Assembly: GCF_026914265.1 (NCBI RefSeq)
Contig: NC_069131.1
Coordinates: 6,471,001 to 6,535,000 of the forward strand
Origin: Mya arenaria
Taxonomy: Eukaryota; Mollusca; Bivalvia; Myida; Myidae
Reading direction: 5' to 3'
DNA: 64,000 nucleotides
The position numbers were made by a program, and so were the translations under genes. This document shows, piece by piece, positions 38,189-50,800 of the stretch. Under the pieces are notes generated by a model that saw only the letters and a program-made list of their open reading frames with translations, made no database searches and had not been told where the DNA came from. Every line of letters begins with the position of its first letter. Positions within the stretch are counted from its first letter, which is position 1.

Positions 38189-38454
38189 TGTGGCAGGGTA
38201 TTTTTCCATACCATGTAGAGTCGGCTCGAAAAGGAAGTTTTATATCTTTAGCAAGTCATATTATTAAAGCGACTGACACAATTTTGTTTTCAGTGTTTTG
38301 CAACAGTTTTTTAAGACTTAAAACATAAAACAGAGGAAACATGTTGATATGGCGACCAACTATGGCATCTAGGTTGTGTTGTGTTAAATGTGTTGTAGCT
38401 CAAATGCTGTTTGGATCTAAATTGTGGACGAAGTACGCACCGGAATCCAAATGT

Positions 38455-40735
38455 TGTCTGTACCAACACTATACACAATACAAGGATTGTAGACCAAATG
38501 TTGTCTGTACCTACACCATGGACAAGACAAGGATTGTAGACCAAATGTTGTCTGTACCCACACTATGGACAAGACAAGGATTGTAGACCAAATGTTGTCT
38601 GTACCTACACTATTGACAAGACAAAGATTGTAGACCAAATGTTGTCTGTACCTACACCATGGACAAGACATGGATGGTAAACCAAATGTTGTCTGTACAT
38701 ACACCATGGACAAGACATGGATTGTAGACCAAATGTTGTCTGTACATACACCATGGACAAGACAAGGATTGTAGACCAAATGTTGTCTATACATACACCA
38801 TGGACAAGACATGGATTGTAGACCACATGTTGTCTGTACATACACTATGGACAAAACATGGATTGTAGACCAAATATTGTCTATACATACACTATGGACA
38901 AGACATGGATTGTAGACCAAATGTTGTCTGTACATACACTATGGACAAGACAAGGATTGTAGACCAAATGTTGTCTGTACATACACCATGGACAAGACAT
39001 GGATTGTAGACCAAATGTTGTCTGTACATACACCATGGACAAGACATGGATTGTAGACCAAATGTTGTCTGTACATACACCATGGACAAGACAAGGATTG
39101 TAGACCAAACGTTGTCTGCACCTACACCATGGACAAGACAAGGATTTTAGACCAAATGTTGTCTGTACCCACACCATGGACAAGACATGGATTGTAGACC
39201 AAATGTTGTCTGTACCTACACCATGGACAAGACAAGGATTGTAGACCAAATGTTGTCTGTACATACACCATGGACAAGACATGGATTGTAGACCAAATGT
39301 TGTCTGTACCTACACCATGGACAAGACATGAATTGTAGACCAAATGTTGTCTGTACCTACACCATGGACAAGACAAGGATTGTAGACCAAATGTTGTCTG
39401 TACATACACCATGGACAAGACAAGGATTGTAGACCAAATGTTGTCTGTACATACACCATGGACAAGACATGGATTGTAGACCAAATGTTGTCTGTACATA
39501 CACCATGGACAAGACAAGGATTGTAGACCAAATGTTGTCTGTACATACACCATGGACAAGACAAGGATTGTAGACCAAATGTTGTCTGTACATACACCAT
39601 GGACAAGACAAGGATTGTAGACCAAATGTTGTCTGTACCTACACGATGGACAAGACATGGATTGTAGACCAAATGTTGTCTGTACATACACTATGGACAC
39701 GACAAGGATTGTAGACCAAATGTTGTCTGTACATACACTATGGACAAGACAAGGATTGCAGAGAAAATGCTGTCTGTACATACACCATGGACACGACAAG
39801 GATTGTAGACCAAATGTTGTCTGTACCCACACTATGGACAAGACAAGGATTGTAGACCAAATGTTGTCTGTACATACACTATGGGCAAGACAAGGATTGT
39901 AGACCAAATGTTGTCTGTACATACACCATGGACAAGACATGGATTGTAGACCAAATATTGTCTGTACATACACCATGGACAAGACATGGATTGACTATGG
40001 ACAAGACAAGGAATGTAGACCAAAATTTGTCTATACATACACTATGGACAAGACAAGGGTTGTAGACCAAATGTTGTCTGTACAAACACTATTGACAAGA
40101 CAATGGTTTTTGACCATCTGCTGTCCGTACCTACAGTATGGATATGACAAGGATTGTAGACCAAATGTTTTCTGTACCTACACTATGGACAAGACAAGGA
40201 TTGTAGACCAAATGTTGTCTGTACATACACTATGGACAAGACAAGGATTGTAGACCAAATGTTGTCTGTACATACACTATGGACAAGACAAGGATTGCAG
40301 AGAAAATGTTGTCTGTACATACACCATGGACAAGACAAGGATTGTAGACCAAATGTTGTCTGTACCCACACTATGGACAAGACAAGGATTGTAGACCAAA
40401 TGCTGTCTGTACATACACTATGGGCAAGACAAGGATTGTAGACCAAATGTTGTCTGTACATACACCATGGACAAGACATGGATTGTAGACCAAAAGTTGT
40501 CTGTACATACACCATGGACAAGACATGGATTGACTATGGACAAGACAAGGAATGTAGACCAATTTTTTTCTATACATACACGTTGGACAAGACAAGGGTT
40601 GTAGACCAAATGTTGTCTGTACAAACACTATTGACAAGACAATGGTTTTTGACCATCTGCTGTCCGTACCTACAGTATGGATATGACAAGGATTGTTGAA
40701 ACAATGCTTTCTGTACCGACACTATGGATAAGACA
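38455..40735. repeat. 47-bp minisatellite upstream of gene A, about 48 copies
   Basis: The plus-strand unit contains CCAAATGTTGTCTGTACATA and CACCATGGACAAGACA. Copies are mostly over 90 percent alike. A 539-bp internal block is duplicated (about 39,740-40,140 matches about 40,280-40,680, sharing odd variants such as GACCATCTGCTGTCCG). The array starts about 330 bp upstream of the gene A ATG exon. Copies decay outward to about 40,860. Confidence 0.95.
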
Positions 40736-40859
40736 AGCCTGTGCTAACACTATGGACGGTGTACGGGTCATAGACAAAGTTTTGCCTGTCCTACACAAAA
40801 GACGGAGTACTGACCATTGAAAAAATGCTATCTGCATCTACATTATGGACGATATACGG

Positions 40860-43300
40860 GCTGTAGACAAGTTATCAAAAAGGTAAATCTGTGTGAGTGC
40901 AGCTTACGATATTGATAAAGTTTCACTGTTTTCACTTTTTTCGTCAAGTTCTCAATTGAAAGAAGGATAGTTGTAGTATACGTTGTTGTTTTGTTTTGGA
41001 AGGACATACTACAGACTGTTCTACATTGAGGACACTTAAGGGGTTCATATATAGTACTCACATTTTTCAATTATAACAGAAGTCCAACTTTAACCCAATG
41101 GTTTGGATGTTAGCAATATTTATAATAAGCTATTAACCCTAAAAGAAGAGTTCATTATCTGTTCAGTGACATTTTATTATTTCCACTCACGTACCAAAGT
41201 CGGCGTTATATTTGCATATATGCCATCTGTTTTAAGTTGTGTTTTATGAGTGTTGTTTTTTATTTGCATTTATGCATTTTGATCATATAGCAAATACTCA
41301 ATACCATACTGTTGAGCTTGTCTATGTTATTGCGTTTGCATTTTCATAAATAACAGACTAAAGTAAAAGCGTCGAGCTACATGTTATTCCAATTCCGCAA
41401 ATCAAATCAATTTCAATCATTTTCAAGTACATTTAAGCCTCTTGTAATGTTATTTTGTAAATTATGGAGTACAAGATAATGTTAATGGTTCAATGATAGT
41501 GATTATGTTCCTTTCATGCGCGAGTTTGTTATGTATAGCAAGATAGGGTAATATACAGATCATGATCTGTTCAGTGACTTTTCATAATACGCTTGTGTAA
41601 AATCTTACATTCACATCCATTGCAGTGGCTGGCTTTTATTTAGTTTACGGATTACCTTTTGTGCGATGACATTACGAAAATATGAAATGCAAATATGCGT
41701 TGCGGTAGAAATAAGAGTAAATTCAACTTTGGTCCCTTTTCCATGCACTTTTATATCAATAGTTGTGTTAATAATTTATATATTTAGGAATATTCAATAC
41801 ATGCTTTGCACCCGCAGAACATGATTTATATGCAGTAAATCAAATAAGCACAATACGTCATGTCAAATTCAATATCATCTCAAATGGATAAGATAAAAAC
41901 ATTACAACAGAATCTTTGAAAATAAAATTCCTTGAAAAACAATTTCGGCCGAAAGATATTCTGAAACAGAATAAAGATGTATTTGGTAAAAACATTTTAG
42001 TCTGTAAATGAATGGATAAAAGTAAAGAAATAAAACATATTTAATAATTAGATAATGTAGATGTCAATAACGATACAAACAGTTCATTATGCGATCGGTT
42101 TGGTTCCTTGGTAAAGTTAATCAAGGACACTTGTAGCATTTTAAATTAGTACGTTTTTCCCTAAAGAATACGCCGACGCCCCCGCCGCCGAAGCCAACGC
42201 CAGGGTGAGTAGTATAGCTCTCCTTAAATACTTCCCCAGTCGCATTTCGAAACTTAAGGTTTGCATACCCTTTTAAGTTATGCCTCAATCTGAATTTGTA
42301 TAAACATTCTAAATTTCCTCAGTGTGAGATAACATCATCCGCATGTAACATAATCTCCACATTGACATTTGATGCAGAACGGTTATAACCACGTTTGCAG
42401 TTCAATGTATTTAGTGTATTTTTATCCCAGCAGGCACGATCTGATGCGCACCTACACTCAGTTCACTTATGAAAGCCAACATTACAATAAGGTCGGATGC
42501 ATTGTTTGCAAACACATGTCCTGTAAGCTTGACTGTTTTGGAGCTTTTCTAAATCACGTAGAAACAAAGCACAACGAAAATGACCACTCATGTCATATAC
42601 CCTTCAACTTGACCACCCAATTATTAATAAAAATCACAACAACATTAATACCAGTATATTAACACCTCAACTTCCATTCCTTTAATGAACTGCCTTTCGG
42701 CAATTGCGTTTATCAATCGATGAACGCAACATCTTCGGATATGTTTGGATCGCAATTCATTGCATCACAATATACATGGAAACTATTGATCTTGTTATTA
42801 TTTGTATTGCGACAGCAGGTCCCGTAAGATATAAATCAACATATTAGAATGTGTTAAATTTTTATATTTTAAATGTATTGTTGCCATAAGTGTTTCAATT
42901 GTACGTTTAAAGGTGATTTTGAGTGGTTGATCTTATCCGCGTTATTGTGACGTCATTTGAAAAAAAAGGTTTCCGGTTACAGTCGGGTCGTTATATTTAC
43001 AGAATGGGTAAGAAAGGATTACTGAAAGGATTTCTTAAATGAAATGAAGTATTTTTTTAACAATTCTTGAATGAAATAATGAACTATTGGTGTAAATATA
43101 AGTATTCGGACTCCACACACTTTGACCAGCCCAATTGCGTTCATACCCCGATAATGACTTCAACCCCACAATTCATTCCTTAAATAAGCAGCTTTAAAAG
43201 TGACATAACCGAGATTTACTATAAATTTTCCGGTTATTTATATACATTTGTCATGAATACATGTCATGTCACGTTCGACAGCATATCTGTGTACTTGTGA
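40860..43300. other. upstream flank of gene A and block junction; no gene seen
   Basis: From about 41,000 to 42,620 this is colinear with 55,340-56,540 upstream of gene B. Reading frames are not conserved between the copies, so it looks non-coding. The block A/block B junction falls between about 42,650 and 43,300. Confidence 0.5.
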
Positions 43301-44328
43301 TTTTTGTTTCACGTCCTTGTTTGTACAGTGAAACACTAATTATAAGACTGTATGAACAAGTAGTTTAAACCTTTAAATGTACTTTGGTGAGCTATGTCGA
43401 TTAGCTGTCCTTGTATGACTGTATCGTACGTTAGAGGTGTTTGCTCAATTCATTCGTTTACAGATGATGTATATATCGTGTCGTTGAGTAAATGAGGATA
43501 GCTTATCTGCTAAAATGATTTGTTTGACTTATTATGTATTTTCTAAGTTGATATATGCGCTCATAGTTGTGTTTGCTTTAATTGATAAATGGTGGCGCTG
43601 ACCATATCAACTTTTACCGACGGTATCATTACCTTTTTCGATAAAAATATGTTGGTGCACGTGAAGTATGTCCGAGTTGTTTTCAGATATTGTTTGTCTC
43701 TCGTTAGCCGTAAAGTGTGGTCTCCCCTTTAATTCTGACTACTAGGCTTGCCCATGTAGGTTCAAAGAAATTAAGAATGCCAAATAATTCCGCCAATTAG
43801 TAAGTGCGACCATTAAGTCATGAACTAACAACCTTCCTTTTGGTATTTTATTTTGTATACAGTAACAAATAGGGTTAAAATATTATAAAATGTCAACATC
43901 TAAATGTCTTCCAATCCACTGTTTGTGGAAAGATCATAAACCCATGACAGAGTTAGATGAATATTTGGTTACTTTTAAAGCATAAGTATGCGGCACTAAA
44001 TATTGAAATTCGAACACATTATTGTATGTTATTCATTCTTTCCGTATCATGTAATGACAATATAGTTTGACCATAACCTAAATTATTCCCAGAACTAAGG
44101 AAACAGCAAATTTATGGAGCTATATATTCATTTAATGTTTAGTTAAGTGGGTCGGGCGTTAATCTTATTGTTGAGTACATCAAAATTGTATAGGTTTTCA
44201 AAACGATAACTCTGGAATCAATTTAAATTAACTTAAGAACAAGCAAAAACTTATTTCTAACATTGATCACCAGTGTCGATGGTGTATAGTACATAAAAAA
44301 ATATCTTGGACAAGCGTACAATAACAAC

Positions 44329-44500
44329 TACAGTCGAACCCCGTTGGCTCGAACTAGCTTGGCTTGAATTCCTCGTTGGCTCGCACTAGATGTAGAGGAC
44401 CGATTTATTTAAACTAAAAGTTTACAATCCCTCTTGATTCGAATTTTCCGACGCTCGACGTTTTTTCACTGGGAGTTAGAGACAACGAGGTTCGACTGTA
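44329..44500. mobile_element. pogo/Tigger-like MITE with TA target sites
   Basis: Inverted ends TACAGTCGAACCCCGTTGGC and TACAGTCGAACCTCGTTGTC (read inward) with TA at each end. Related to the element at 4,456-4,615. It lies downstream of gene B and is not seen at the matching place in block A, so it came after the duplication. Confidence 0.8.
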
Positions 44501-44797
44501 TATCCTTAACATTGTATAGCCTCTCAACATTGGGTGATCTCCCTCTAAGCTATCTATGGACAAGTCATACAACCAATGACTATGAACGACACGAACACAT
44601 GGTGTGCATGAGTGTATGGTTATTTTGTTAATCTTTTTCTTATCTTGAAATTACACGTACATTATTTTTATTCCAGATCATTTAATTTAAGTTGTCTGAA
44701 AATGACACTCAATATCAAGCATTTATTCGTTTGAAAACAAAAAAGAACTACATGTATCTCGAAGTTGTGGGTTTTGAAGACTTATAAATCATAGTGT

Positions 44798-44803
44798 TTT
44801 ATT
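44798..44803 (-). promoter_or_regulatory. poly(A) signal of gene B
   Basis: AATAAA on the minus strand, 61 nt past the gene B stop codon. Confidence 0.7.
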
Positions 44804-44863
44804 CCATTTTTCTATTGTAGATGATAGTATTCCTGTAGTATTCAGTGCCGATGGAAGCTGTTC

Positions 44864-47800
44864 CTAAAATATCCGTTTGGACAAGAGGACTCCAAGCATA
44901 AGCGTGATAGATACAGTCAGACCTGAAACGCCTGAGAATGAACAAAAAATATTGACTACGTGTTAAAAACCATCATGCAGTATGTAGAGGGTCGTGTACA
45001 CAACATCCCTATTTCAATACCGTATTTTAAGAATAAATTAAGGATGCACAGTTGAGTGATTACTAAGGATGTTTCAATCAATTAGTATCATTTAGCGACG
45101 TGAATTTATTTGTTTTCCGTTTTTCTTGTTTTGTTAAACATTTCTATACCAATTGAATAAAGATGTTAGGAACAATACCAGGTAAAAACACAAGAAACCT
45201 AGATCTAAGTAAATAGGTGGAATATCATCTCTTACAGAAATCAGACAAAGCCTGAAATGCTTCGTTTCACATCAATTTCAAAGCATTCTACCGTTGAACT
45301 TTTTTCTTTATGTTTTGCCGTATATAAATAAATGTAATTGACCTTAAATAAACAGAACTAGTGAACGTGCAATCATGTATCGAGCAGGTTAGTATAATAT
45401 ATTAATCGGGCAATTACTGACATAGCTAATCAATCATAGTTAATCAACCACTGACCATTGGTTTTGCACATTGCCGCTGTCCAGGAGTGGCCTTTCTTGC
45501 AGCCACATTTGCCAGTGCTACAGGCGCCCATGTCTCCTAAATTCCCTGATTGACAGTCCGTGTCGGCAGTGCAAGTATCGTTGTATTCTGAATAAAAAAG
45601 GTAAAATACAAGTATCGTTGTATTCTGAATAAAAAAGGTAAAATACTAAGATAATACGACATTACAAAATATGGAATGGAGAAGAAATTATACTGTACAA
45701 ATTTATACATGGTAATATTAGCAGCTAAAGATATCAGGCAAAGAGAAATAAGACGTAAGTGGTAAAATAAGGTCTCCACATGTTTTGATACAAATGTATG
45801 TAAAACTGAAATGAGAAAAAATGTAAACGTCCAAACAAGTATGTTACAATTCAAGTATATTATAACAATCTAATGCCTATTGCATAAAGTTGGATAACTT
45901 ATCTTCTGCAGGTTATCTCTTGGTTAGATTGCACACGTAAGCAATTTAAATGGTCAACAGTCATTATTGGATAAATATTGACAAATCAATAAATCTTTTG
46001 ACTAACTTTAGCCAAACCAAAAAATTATCTGGATTTATATGCTGCCGGCAAAAACTGGCATAGCCAATCAACCACTTACCATTGGCTTTACACATTGCCG
46101 CGTCCCAGCAGTAGCCGAGACCAGCATATTATAACAATCTGGCAAATACTGACATAGCAATTAAACCACTGACCATTGGTTTTGCACATTGCCGCTGTCC
46201 AGGAGTGGCCTTTCATGCAGCCACATTTGCCAGTGCTACAGGCGCCCATGTCTCCTAAATTCCCTGATTGACAGTCCGTGTCGGCAGTGCAATTATCGTT
46301 GTATCCTAAATAAGAAAGGTAAAATACTAAGAGACGGCGACATCACATAAAACGGAATGGAGAAGAAAGGATACTGTACAAATATATAGTAATAGTTGTA
46401 GCTAAAGATATCAGGTAAGGAGAAATAATTCAAAGGTAAAATAAGGTTTCCGCATGTTTTGGGTACAAATGTGTTTTAACTGAAATGAAAAAAATGCAAA
46501 CGTCCATTCATGTATCGAAAATACAAGTATATCATAACAATCTGAGGCCTATTGCATGAACTGGGTAACTTATCTGCAGGTTAGTGTTTGGTAAGTATAT
46601 CATAACAATCTGAGGCCTATTGCATGAACTGGGTAACTTATCTGCAGGTTATTGTTCGGTAAGTATATCATAACAATCTGAGGCCTATTGCATGAACTGG
46701 GTAACTTATCTGCAGGTTATTGTTTGGTAAGTATATCATAACAATATGAGGCCTATTGCATGAACTGGGTAACTTATCTGCAGGTTATTGTTTGTTAAGT
46801 ATATCATAACAATCTGAGGCCTATTGCATGAACTGGGTAACTTATCTGCAGGTTATTGTTCGGTAAGTATATCATAACAAGCTGAGGCCTATTGCATGAA
46901 CTGGGTAACTTATCTGCAGGTTATTGTTTGGTAAGTATATCATAACAATCTGAGGCCTATTGCATGAACTGGGTAATTTATCTGCAGGTTATTGTTCGGT
47001 AAGTATATCATAACAATCTGAGGCCTATTGCATGAACTGGGTAACTTATCTGCAGGTTATTGTTTGGTAAGTATATCATAACAATCTGAGGCCTATTGCA
47101 TGAACTGGGTAACTTATCTGCAGGTTATTGTTCGGTAAGTATATCATAACAATCTGAGGCCTATTGCATGAACTGGGTAACTTATCTGCAGGTTATTGTT
47201 TGGTAAGTATATCATAACAATCTGAGGCCTATTGCATGAACTGGGTAACTTATCTGCAGGTTATTGTTCGGTAAGTATATCATTACAATCTGAGGCCTAT
47301 TGCATGAACTGGGTAACTTATCTGCAGGTTATTGTTTGGTAAGTATATCATTACAATCTGAGGCCTATTGCATGAACTGGGTAACTTATCTGCAGGTTAT
47401 TGTTTGGTAAGTATATCATTACAATCTGAGGCCTATTGCATGAACTGGGTAACTTATCTGCAGGTTATTGTTTGGTAAGTATATCATAACAAGCTGAGGC
47501 CTATTGCATGAACTGGGTAACTTATCTGCAGGTTATTATTTGGTTAGTCTGCACATGCAAGCAATTCAATTGACCAACAGGCATTATTGGATAAATATTG
47601 ACCAATCAATAAATCCTTTGGCTAAGTTGAACCAAACCAAAGAATTATCTGGTTTTGTTTTCCGAGACAAGCATAGTATAACAGTCTGGTAAATACTGAC
47701 ATTGCTAATAAACCACTGACCATTGGCTTTGCACTCTGTCGCTGTCCAGGAGAAGCCGGCCTTGCAGCCACATTTGAAAGTGCTACAGGCGCCCTTGTCT

Positions 47801-50800
47801 CCTAAATTCCCTGATTTACAGTCCGTGTCGGTGGTGCAAGTGTCGTTGTATCCTGAGTAAAAAAGGGAAAATATTAAGATTAGACGAAATGATGAAATTA
47901 TTAAGATGTTATAACTGATAAGCAAGAATACTGTAAAAAGAGTAATATGGTTTTATCGATCGAATGAGGTTAAATAAGGTCTTCACGACACATGTACATT
48001 TGTATTGCATTCAGATGCATTCAGATGCATTCAGATGCATTTTAGCTCAAATAAACAAAAACATCAAACCTCCAAACATGTATCGCAGTGAAGAGGATAG
48101 TATAACAATTAGGGAAATACATAGCAAATGAACCTCTTACCATTAGCTCTGCACATATCCACTTCCCATGAGAAGCCGTCCTTGCAGTGACACATCTTAG
48201 TGTCCATGCTACAGGTGCCATTCTCTCCTAAACTCCCTAGTTGGCAGTCCGGAGTGGTATTGCAAGTATCGTTGTACCCTGATTTAAAAACGTTTAAATG
48301 GCATATAAAATGTGATAAGTATGTATACTTTATAAAGGTATGGTAAAGTATCATTGTATCCTGAGTAAAAACAATAAAATATTGAGATAATATGGCATAT
48401 AAAAATGTGATATGTACGTAGATTAGATAAATGTATGGTAATCTAAAGAAGAGATAGAAGGAAAAGAGAAATCAAGTGTCAAGTTAGGGTTAAATTAAGG
48501 TCTTCATGACACATGGAATGCAAACTCGAATAAAAAGATGTAAAAGTCCAATCATGTATATTATACCAACCAGGCAAATTCTTACGTATCTAAGCAACTA
48601 CTGACCATTGGCTTTGCAGTTGTCCCCTTTCCAGGAGTAGCCGTCTTTGCAGTGACACATCTTAGTGGTGTTGTTACAGGCACCCTTGTCTCCTAAATTC
48701 CCTGACTGACAGTCCGGGGTAACAGAGCAAGGATCACTGTTTCCTGATTAAATGCGATAAAATGTTAAGACAAGATCACATATAAAACTTGTTTATGATA
48801 CGTGTTTAAGTATTGTTCCTTAATGTAGGGATCAATTATGACATTTTTCCGCTAGTATATTATCAAATAACAAAATTTAATGCACGTTGATAGTTTGAAC
48901 CATAGACATCTAGTCATTTTCTTTAGAAAAAAATAATTAATATATTATTATATAAATAATGGTATATATATATTTATTTATATTTTAATTCATAATTTGA
49001 TTTGCAATACCTCTAGGCACGCAGTCACTGCTTACGTTCGTGTATGCGGGTTTGCAAACACATACGTTGTCGGTGCATGTCTCGTTGGCGTTACAAAATG
49101 ATACATTTCCTTCTGGGCACTCAGTACCAGGTGCTGAAATTTTGAAAGGAAAATTAGTGTGTTATGCAGAACTGCGAAATCATTACGATCTATTTATTTT
49201 AGGTTGACAGTGAGTTACGACATAAACGGATATGAACCCTGTGGAGGAAATTTGTTAAAGAGATAAAAAAAAAATGCATGTGGTCGAACTTGATCATTTA
49301 ATCACGATCTCGTTTGCGTTACATAGTAACGTGCATTTCCGGGTGCTGAAATTCTGAAAGTGCTGAGTTATACGCAACTGCATAATAATGAGACTAAAAT
49401 GCGCGGTGTTCAGGGCCTTTTACTATCAGATGAGTGTTCTGTTACGCGTGATTATGTAGAAAACGAAGGCTTATTCTGTAATCAATGATGATGGATAGTA
49501 ACACCATCCATAACGTCAATTTTACTTAGAGCTGCACTCTCACAGATATACCATTTTTACAACTTTTTTTTATTTTTTTGTCTTGAAAAGAGCAAATTTT
49601 GGCATAAACGTCTGCAAACCAATGCTATAAGATTGCTGAAAAAAAATCAGTTCGTAGATTTTCAGATTTCCGTTCGAAAATTAATGTTATATGGCTTAAA
49701 CCGTTACTAACGGTTTACGAAAAATGCATAAAACATCCTTTTTTGAACTTAAACATCATTTTGCGATCTATTTTTTGTCAGCAGTCATATATAACATAAG
49801 ATTAAAGAGGACATGAATTACATTAGATGGGAATGCTTACACAGTTCCACTTTGCATACCCAGAACAACACACACGTTACATTTCTTATCGAAATTTCGT
49901 ACCACATTTTCAAGCTTAGAATGAACAAACTTTAGTTTGACTTTTGACTGGAAGCTTCAAACAACAATTTTGGACCCTTACTCACACTGACCAAAGTAAG
50001 GTTAGAATAAATATGTTTACATTTCGTTGCATCGTTCAGAACTTCTTATCTTTACATCTGCAATTAACATTTGAAATGATTTCATTGAAACAAGGACATT
50101 TAAAAAAATGTGGGCATATGAATAGTTATAGATGAAATCAAGCTCTTCTTCCGAAGTCGTCAAGGCGGATTGAGTAGTAGATTGCACGAAGATAGACAGT
50201 CGGATACTGTGACATCACCGCTTGTTAACCATGGGGGGAGTAGCTGTGTGTTTGTTCTTGAGTACAAATGCAATGTTTCCATTTGATCGGACTGCAAAAT
50301 ATATTCACGATCTCGAAAGATGTGTATATTTAAACAACTTCTATGTTGTTGTTTTTAAAGGTAACTTTTGCCTGCTTTTGGGGCAAAACTTATAGAAAGA
50401 TCAATATACCACACTTTATTCTCTTAAGGAATCGCTTTTGCAGCTTATGTCACACACCATTGTCAACAGAAGTGTAGGACATCGCCTACACCACCACAGC
50501 CGATAGTAGCCATTAGTTGGACTAAAGGGCCCATTTGTGCAGTTTATTTCATTTCACTGATCATTTATAAACTTACAGCCTTCAACAGAAACGTAGGGCA
50601 TCGCCACCACCACCACCACCACCACCACCACAGCCGATAGTAGCCATTAGTTGGGCAATAGGGCCCATGTGTGCAGCTTATTACTTTTCACTGATCATTT
50701 ATAAACTTACCGCCTTCAACAGAAACGTAGGACATCGCCACTACCACCACAACCGCCAGTAGCCAGTACTTGAACTCCTGCAGCATAAGTAAACGTGTGC

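Larger units (their letters stand above)
23570..42620. repeat. segmental duplication, block A (contains gene A)
   Basis: Colinear similarity to block B (43,300-56,540) is visible at many points. Examples are the 3' flanks (23,990-24,200 with 43,720-43,935), the last exons and poly(A) signals, the signal-peptide exons, the ATG exons and promoters (38,122-38,310 with 54,101-54,270), and the upstream flanks (41,560-42,540 with 55,560-56,540). Block A is longer mainly through tandem arrays and inserted elements. Confidence 0.85.

Noticed and set aside
38417-40637. Long minus-strand open frames (up to 286 codons) with MSMVYVQTTFGLQ-type repeats
   Set aside because: They are translations of the 47-bp minisatellite. 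Overlapping frames are open at once, the frame shifts each unit, and there is no splice or start context.
42369-42662. 97-codon plus-strand frame with CIVC...H...H, zinc-finger-like
   Set aside because: The paralogous sequence at 56,390-56,540 does not keep the frame or the Cys/His residues, so this is chance.
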